A DNA stretch of 25,512 bases from a virus, in IMG/VR virus record IMGVR_UViG_3300042459_000217, positions 1 to 25,512 of that record, one strand, 5' to 3'. Every line of letters begins with the position of its first letter. Positions within the stretch are counted from its first letter, which is position 1. Positions 21,413 through 25,512 of the stretch are shown here, one piece after another. Below the pieces are notes generated by a model, which worked only from the letters and a program-made list of their open reading frames with translations, did not search any database and was not told the origin of the DNA. A program made the translations under genes and the position numbers.

Positions 21413-22436
21413 AACAGAAGCTAACTACAGGGCTATTCAAACTGACAGCTCTAGTTCATTGAAAGAGTTCTCAATGGACAGAAAGAAGTATCACAAGAAG
21501 TATGTTCTTGGAGAAACTGTAGAAGATAAAGACAGCCAAGCTGCCACAATTGGCAGGCTTGTTGAAACACTTCTTCTAGAGCCTGAGTTGTTCGATCAAA
21601 GGTTCTACATGTCTTCTTGTGCAAGCACACCAACAGGGCTAATGCTAGACTTTGTGGAGGCTCTCTACAAGTTCACTAAGGAAGCAACAGATAACTTTGG
21701 TGTTGTTACAAGAACATTTGATGAACTAACAAAAGATGCTTATCTAGAATCAGGATTCAAGATTAAGATTGAGCAGGTGATTAGTAAGTTTGTAGGCACT
21801 GACGCTGAAGTGTATTACAACGAGATCAGAAAGGTGAGGTCACAAAATTTGACAGTGATTAACAGCAATGATGTCACAAATGCTGAAAGAATTGTGACAG
21901 AATTAAGAAATAACATTGTTACAAAAGATGTCATTAATCTAACCAGTGACGTTAGATATACTATTCTGAATCAGTATCAAGTGGATTCATACACAGTGGA
22001 CGGGCATGTATTTAAGAGTATGTTTGACAAACTGGTTGTTGATCACGACAATCAAACTGTGCAGGTGTATGATTTAAAATGCACATGGAGCGTAGAAAAT
22101 TTCTATAGTGAATATTATTTGTACAGACGTGCGTATATTCAAGCATATCTTTACTACAAAGCAACGCTTCATCTAGTTGAAACTAAGTGGGAAGGATACA
22201 AAGCACTCATTCCAGCGTTCATTGTCTGTGACAGTACAAACTATTATAATCCGCTAATCTACACTCTTACAGAAGAAGATTTGGAAGATTGCTACAATGG
22301 CTTCACTGAAAAAGGAAGAAACTATCCTGGTGTAAAAGAAACTATTGAAGATCTGAAGTGGGCTCTTTACAACGGTGTCTGGAACATCTCCAGAACAAAT
22401 TATGAAAATAAAGGAATCGTAAACATTAGAGGGTAA
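21393..22436 (+). CDS. PD-(D/E)XK exonuclease, RecB/RecE-like
   Basis: A 347-residue nuclease of the RecE/Cas4/YqaJ type, which resects double-stranded ends for recombination. SSSLKEF (about 20-26) and GRLVETLLLEP (54-64) match the opening of these proteins, although the usual His in G-x-x-x-H is Glu here (E58). Then D212 in KSMFDKLVVD, and D227-L-K229 in VYDLKCT is the (D/E)XK core, followed by Q250-xxx-Y254 (motif IV). It overlaps the preceding gene by 20 bases and is followed one base later by an unknown gene. With RecA in the same segment it would supply the resection step; this link is inference. Confidence 0.85.
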   Translation: MIQGQSKTEANYRAIQTDSSSSLKEFSMDRKKYHKKYVLGETVEDKDSQAATIGRLVETLLLEPELFDQRFYMSSCASTPTGLMLDFVEALYKFTKEATDNFGVVTRTFDELTKDAYLESGFKIKIEQVISKFVGTDAEVYYNEIRKVRSQNLTVINSNDVTNAERIVTELRNNIVTKDVINLTSDVRYTILNQYQVDSYTVDGHVFKSMFDKLVVDHDNQTVQVYDLKCTWSVENFYSEYYLYRRAYIQAYLYYKATLHLVETKWEGYKALIPAFIVCDSTNYYNPLIYTLTEEDLEDCYNGFTEKGRNYPGVKETIEDLKWALYNGVWNISRTNYENKGIVNIRG

Positions 22437-22437
22437 A

Positions 22438-23004
22438 ATGAAATTGACGAGAAGCATCACAACATTGTTTATGGTAAAGCCACTTGGTATAGGTATTGAA
22501 AAACTTGACAAGGTGGGTTTTATTAATGCATTCATACGAGATGTAGAGCATGATTGCATATATCAAGATTGTGTGTATTTGCTTTTCAAACCTACTGATA
22601 TGGATTTGTTCAGAGATTTCATAGACAGCGAATATGAAAGAACTGACAACATCGTAGAAGATTATGATTACGAAGGTGGTTATGTGGTAATGGTTTACAA
22701 ACTAGATCCAAAGTTTAAGAAGGATTATGAACTTGTTAGACAGGGATTGTATTCCAAAACTAGTAAAGACTTCCAGAATGTTTTTCCAAAGATTGTGAAG
22801 ATCATGAAGAATGGTAAACACAGAGATGAGATATCTCTGCAATATAGAATCTTCAACAGAACACAAGATCTAATCAACTTTTGGGAAGATAAACTAGGTA
22901 TAACATTCTCTAGCGATCAAGAAGTTTGGGAAGGATTCCACGAAGAAAGAGAAACATTAAATATTAACAACATAAAACAATATGTCGAACAAGTTAGCAA
23001 TTGA
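22438..23004 (+). CDS. Conserved phage protein of unknown function
   Basis: A 188-residue protein. The N-terminal part has LFMVKPLGIGIEKLDKVGF and CIYQDCVYLLFKP; the middle has EDYDYEGGYVVMVYKLDPKFKKDYELV and GLYSKTSKDFQNVFP; the C terminus is helical. The YDYEGGYVVMVYKL and YSKTSKDF segments recur, in my memory, in replication-region proteins of Bacteroidota phages, without an assigned role. It starts one base after the exonuclease stop (TAAAATG) and overlaps the next gene by 23 bases. No active site is visible. Confidence 0.72.
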   Translation: MKLTRSITTLFMVKPLGIGIEKLDKVGFINAFIRDVEHDCIYQDCVYLLFKPTDMDLFRDFIDSEYERTDNIVEDYDYEGGYVVMVYKLDPKFKKDYELVRQGLYSKTSKDFQNVFPKIVKIMKNGKHRDEISLQYRIFNRTQDLINFWEDKLGITFSSDQEVWEGFHEERETLNINNIKQYVEQVSN

Positions 23005-23350
23005 AATACTAAATGATTACCCCCTAGCTACAGAAACTGTTAGGGATTGGTTCTTAAAGAAGATGATTGAAAGCTTTGAGCAAGACAATGCTCCAGAGGA
23101 TTTCAAGAAGCAAATGTTATCAAGAGGTGTGTCAGACATCACTCTAGCAATTATGTTTGAGCAGAGTCCCAGAAACTTCTTTGACGTTTTGGATGAGAAT
23201 AAAATAGTGGTTGAGATTCTTAGAGATGAGAACATCAATCCTGATTTATTCTATTACAAAATTAATGGTAAAACAACAGGTCAATTCTTTGAAGGAAGAG
23301 TTGCTTGTGAGAGAGCTGCTGTAGAGAAGGCTTTTGAGTTACTAAATTGA
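22982..23350 (+). CDS. Conserved hypothetical protein, 122 aa
   Basis: A 122-residue protein with helical N-terminal part (TETVRDWFLKKMIESFEQ), a middle MLSRGVSDITLAIMFEQSPRNFFDVLDENKIVVEIL, and a C terminus ending FFEGRVACERAAVEKAFELL. The order of an amphipathic helix, a PRNFFDVLD patch and a terminal helix that would pack on it is consistent with a small globular protein. The start overlaps the preceding gene by 23 bases; the stop overlaps the next start as TTGA. Function unknown. Confidence 0.72.
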   Translation: MSNKLAIEILNDYPLATETVRDWFLKKMIESFEQDNAPEDFKKQMLSRGVSDITLAIMFEQSPRNFFDVLDENKIVVEILRDENINPDLFYYKINGKTTGQFFEGRVACERAAVEKAFELLN

Positions 23351-23568
23351 TACACGAGTTTAAAAATCCCATCCCTGTTGTTGTAGAAAATAACAAGGAT
23401 GGGTATGCTCTTTATGTCAGTGACTCTGGAGCATTTGAAAATGATGTGTGGTGTGTTGTGCTCTGTGATGGAGGACATGTAAGACACTACATGTCAGATC
23501 AGATTAGAATATATGTAAATGCAACATTAGGAATAGAGAAAAATGGAAACAATCAAAGTTCATTGTAA
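23347..23568 (+). CDS. Hypothetical protein with TTG start, 73 aa
   Basis: A 73-residue protein that uses TTG as start, in a TTGA overlap with the preceding stop; no ATG lies near the start of the frame (the next is at codon 49). The product is beta-rich: PIPVVVENNKDGYALYVSDSG, DVWCVVLCDGGHVRHYMSDQIRIYV, with no known motif. It overlaps the next gene by 26 bases. The TTG start rests on the coupling overlap and on the frame being open only from there. Confidence 0.6.
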   Translation: MIHEFKNPIPVVVENNKDGYALYVSDSGAFENDVWCVVLCDGGHVRHYMSDQIRIYVNATLGIEKNGNNQSSL

Positions 23569-23788
23569 AAAAGATTTTAGAGGAAACATTGATATTAGAG
23601 ACTTCATTGTCAAAGCTGCGATTGAAAGTGGTAAAAGTGTAACAGTTACATGTGGATCATTTCCTGGAACAAGTGTATATACACCAATTGAGCTTTTAGA
23701 ACCTGTAAAAATTAGTGAGCCATACAGAGCAAAGTATGGGAATATAGAGAGCTATAGACTACATTCTTATCCCTGGAAATTTGATTAG
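23543..23788 (+). CDS. Hypothetical protein, 81 aa
   Basis: An 81-residue protein with basic N terminus (TIKVHCKKDFRGNID), a helical FIVKAAIESGKSVTV and a polar C terminus with PIELLEPVKISEP and SYPWKFD. No motif is recognised. It is the last gene before a terminator. It ends in TAG. Function unknown. Confidence 0.65.
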   Translation: METIKVHCKKDFRGNIDIRDFIVKAAIESGKSVTVTCGSFPGTSVYTPIELLEPVKISEPYRAKYGNIESYRLHSYPWKFD

Positions 23789-23808
23789 TTAGTGTGTTTT
23801 TGTTTATC

Positions 23809-23845
23809 AAAAAAGCCCCATGACATGTGTTGTGGGGTTTTTTAA
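23809..23845 (+). terminator. Rho-independent terminator, possibly bidirectional
   Basis: CCCCA (23816-23820) pairs with TGGGG (23833-23837), flanked by AAAAAA (23809-23814) and TTTTTT (23838-23843), with a self-complementary ACATGT in the loop. The A run before and T run after would let it end transcription from either side. It separates the upstream genes from recA. Confidence 0.8.
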
Positions 23846-23899
23846 TTGAAAATGTTAAAAAAATTAATTAAATTCGTTATATCTAAATTCAATTCAATA

Positions 23900-24925
23900 A
23901 TGGCAAAGAAAAAAGAAAATGTAGAGGAACAAAGCAAGTTCCAAGCAGCTCTGGACAAGCTGAACAAAGCGTATGGTGTAGGTAGCGTACTTACACTGAA
24001 TTCTAAGAACCAAAACAACTACGAGCTGATCAGCACAGGTTCTGTTGGGTTTGATCACATCACACTGGGTGTAGGAGGTTTCGTTAAAGGGAAACTCTAT
24101 GAACTAATGGGATGGGAGGGTACAGGTAAGTCAACGATCTGTGGTCACACTGTAGCAGAGTGTCAAGCAAAAGGTGGTAGAGTGTTGTATATAGATGGCG
24201 AACATGCTGTTGATAAGATTTATTTCGAAGCTCTAGGTGTAAATACTGATGAGATGTTGATTGCTCAACCAAGCTGTGGCGAAGAAGGTTTTCAGATTGC
24301 TATGGACCTAATCAACACTGGAGAGATAGATCTTGTAATCATCGACAGCGATAGTTCATTAATTCCAAAGAAGGTGCTAGATGGTGATGTGGGCGATAGT
24401 TCTATTGGTAAGAAGGCTGTGCTCAACAGTAATGCCTATCCAAAGCTAAAGACTGCACTATCTACACACAACGTATGTGTGATTGTAATCAGTCAGTATC
24501 GTGAGAAGATTGGTGTTATGTTTGGTAACCCTACAACAACTCAAGGTGGTCATGCATTGAAGTTCTATTCAGATTGTAGAATAGAAGTAAGCAGATCTTT
24601 GGCAAAGGAGGGAGATGTAACTTATGGTAACATCACTAAGGTGAAGGCTGTAAAGAACAAGATGTCTCCTCCATATCGACTAACTAGTTTTGATATTGTC
24701 TATGGTCAAGGTATTGATAAGTTTGCAGAGCTCATGGAGCTTGGTAGTGAGTATGGTGTTCTTAGGAAGTATGGTTCTACAGTGACATACAAAGAAGAGA
24801 AGTATCAATACGATGGATTCCAAAAGCTTCTAGAAGATAACCCAGAGCTAGAAGAAGATATCAAACAAACAATTATTAATCGAATCAAGAACATAGAACC
24901 TACACCAGAAGATGATGGACTATAA
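23900..24925 (+). CDS. recA: RecA recombinase
   Basis: A 341-residue RecA that coats single-stranded DNA and drives strand exchange. Walker A is G71-WEGTGKS78, catalytic glutamate E101 in IDGEHA, Walker B VIIDS (146-150), and the L2 region SQYREKIGVMFGNP followed by TTTQGGHALKFY, nearly the bacterial consensus. The C-terminal tail is acidic (PTPEDDG). The ATG at 23900 (AAGAA following) was chosen; an upstream TTG frame would add 18 residues of AT-rich leader without similarity to RecA. Phage RecA close to the bacterial form is uncommon against the usual UvsX, which makes a host origin of this gene possible (inference). Confidence 0.93.
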   Translation: MAKKKENVEEQSKFQAALDKLNKAYGVGSVLTLNSKNQNNYELISTGSVGFDHITLGVGGFVKGKLYELMGWEGTGKSTICGHTVAECQAKGGRVLYIDGEHAVDKIYFEALGVNTDEMLIAQPSCGEEGFQIAMDLINTGEIDLVIIDSDSSLIPKKVLDGDVGDSSIGKKAVLNSNAYPKLKTALSTHNVCVIVISQYREKIGVMFGNPTTTQGGHALKFYSDCRIEVSRSLAKEGDVTYGNITKVKAVKNKMSPPYRLTSFDIVYGQGIDKFAELMELGSEYGVLRKYGSTVTYKEEKYQYDGFQKLLEDNPELEEDIKQTIINRIKNIEPTPEDDGL

Positions 24926-24927
24926 AA

Positions 24928-25326
24928 ATGCCTAAACCAAAGTGTAAAACATGTGGTGCATCCTGTGAGGGAGAATATTGCTTTAAACACAAGCCAAGAA
25001 AGCCAATGTTAGCAAGAATAACAACTAACTATTCAACGAAGCTCATCATAGAGGAGAAATCCTCTATGCGTGAGATGTTTTTAGGGATATGGAAGAAAAG
25101 ACCACACAAGTCTGAGATTAGTGGAGAAAGACTAGGGACAGAACCTTTGTCAATATTCTTTCATCACATTCTTCCAAAGGAAAAGTATAAGCAGGCAGCT
25201 CTTGATGAAGAGAACATTATTCTTATGACGCTAGACGAGCATACAAATGTAGAGAATGACATCTATCGTTATGAAGAAGTGAACAAAAGACGTGAGTATT
25301 TAAAAGAAAAATATGATTTAACATGA
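24928..25326 (+). CDS. HNH-like endonuclease with N-terminal zinc knuckle
   Basis: A 132-residue protein starting two bases after the recA stop. The first 20 residues hold C6, C9, C13 and C18 (KCKTCGASCEGEYC), a probable zinc site. The C-terminal part has SGERLG (about 65-70), FHHILPKEKY (78-87, H79/H80), D93-xx-NIIL (N96) and DEH (H105), the H-N-H order of a beta-beta-alpha metal nuclease. A Ser stands where many members have a Cys (CEISG). It may be a structure-specific nuclease working with RecA, in the way NinG/Rap proteins do, but this is inference. Confidence 0.78.
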   Translation: MPKPKCKTCGASCEGEYCFKHKPRKPMLARITTNYSTKLIIEEKSSMREMFLGIWKKRPHKSEISGERLGTEPLSIFFHHILPKEKYKQAALDEENIILMTLDEHTNVENDIYRYEEVNKRREYLKEKYDLT

Positions 25327-25512
25327 AGCAATTATTCCAATATACAGTTATATTTCACAAGTATGGACTTAACGAGTCAGGAGTTAAAGTGTATCTAGAC
25401 TCTGAATTGATCATTGAGCCAAGGTATGTCCTTGCTCTTGATGAGAAAGACGTTATCTTTAAGGCCACAAGAGAAGTGGGTGAAGAATATGCACACTCTC
25501 CAGACAGCGTTG
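25323..25512 (+). CDS. Conserved hypothetical protein, 3' end outside window
   Basis: The first 63 codons of a gene that starts in an ATGA overlap with the HNH-like gene and runs off the window end. It reads MKQLFQYTVIFHKYGLNESG and then LIIEPRYVLALDEKDVIFKATREV, ending EEYAHSPDSV. The EP-x-x-VLA-x-DEK-x-V-F-x-x-T-R-E pattern with a short beta-rich start is one I associate with small hypothetical proteins of Bacteroidota phages. No enzymatic motif is visible. Truncated by the window, so the total length is unknown. Confidence 0.7.
   Translation, partial: MKQLFQYTVIFHKYGLNESGVKVYLDSELIIEPRYVLALDEKDVIFKATREVGEEYAHSPDSV

Noticed and set aside
23846-23899. TTG-initiated 18-residue extension of RecA
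   Set aside because: AT-rich leader with no RecA similarity; a normal RecA start (MAKKK) lies at 23900.
157-24990. All open frames on the minus strand
   Set aside because: Every one lies opposite a better plus-strand gene, has low-complexity serine/leucine/phenylalanine-rich composition typical of antisense shadows, and has no motif or leader.
1-25512. CRISPR array or diversity-generating retroelement
   Set aside because: No regularly spaced repeats, no cas genes and no reverse transcriptase motif (YxDD context) were seen.
1-25512. Stop-codon reassignment (TAG or TGA), known in some crAss-like phages
   Set aside because: TAA, TGA and TAG all end genes at sensible places followed by overlapping starts or terminators; the long genes are open under the standard code.

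Overview
The window is 25.5 kb of compact, AT-rich DNA with every supported gene on the + strand. Stop codons overlap start codons repeatedly (ATGA, TAATG, TTGA), and only a few short gaps remain, most of them holding hairpin-plus-T-run terminators. Gene content is that of a tailed-phage early/middle region: family B DNA polymerase, DnaB-like helicase, SF2 helicase, DnaG-like primase, a putative SSB, uracil-DNA glycosylase-like protein, RecA, a PD-(D/E)XK exonuclease, an rIIA/rIIB pair, a GH24 lysozyme and two HNH proteins. Start sites mostly have A-rich leaders (often AAAATT-ATG) instead of Shine-Dalgarno sites, and there is a Bacteroidota-type lipoprotein. Together these suggest a phage of Bacteroidota; the PolB, SNF2-like helicase, Sak4-like ATPase, UDG and rIIA/rIIB combination is reminiscent of crAss-like phages (Crassvirales). 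That placement is inference from gene content, because no capsid, portal or terminase gene is visible. All three stop codons end genes normally, so I see no stop-codon reassignment.

Layout. (1) 1-4443: about 17 small genes, mostly unrecognised. They include a lipoprotein, several one- or two-helix membrane microproteins, two helix-turn-helix candidates, a Cys-rich protein, a very acidic protein and an unusual class II tRNA-like element at 2535-2638. (2) 4382-4921: GH24 lysozyme with a hydrophobic N terminus. (3) 4926-13261: replication core, with PolB, a helicase-loader candidate, the DnaB-like helicase, the SF2 helicase, a Sak4-like ATPase and the SSB candidate, ending at a terminator. (4) 13320-19054: a DUF6165-like protein, the zinc-less DnaG-like primase, a DUF932-like protein, the UDG-like protein with an altered catalytic motif, and rIIA. 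(5) 19123-21079: rIIB with a DnaJ-type zinc-finger insert, then an HNH gene with its own structured leader and terminator. (6) 21173-25512: PD-(D/E)XK exonuclease, conserved unknowns, RecA, a second HNH-like protein and a gene cut by the window end.

How it may work together (inference): PolB, primase, helicase, putative loader and SSB would form the replisome. RecA, the exonuclease, the Sak4-like ATPase, the SF2 helicase and the HNH proteins would handle recombination and end processing. rIIA/rIIB and the small membrane, acidic and DNA-binding proteins would act in host takeover or counter-defence. The transcription units appear to be bounded by terminators near 3216, 13281, 19076, 21109 and 23809.
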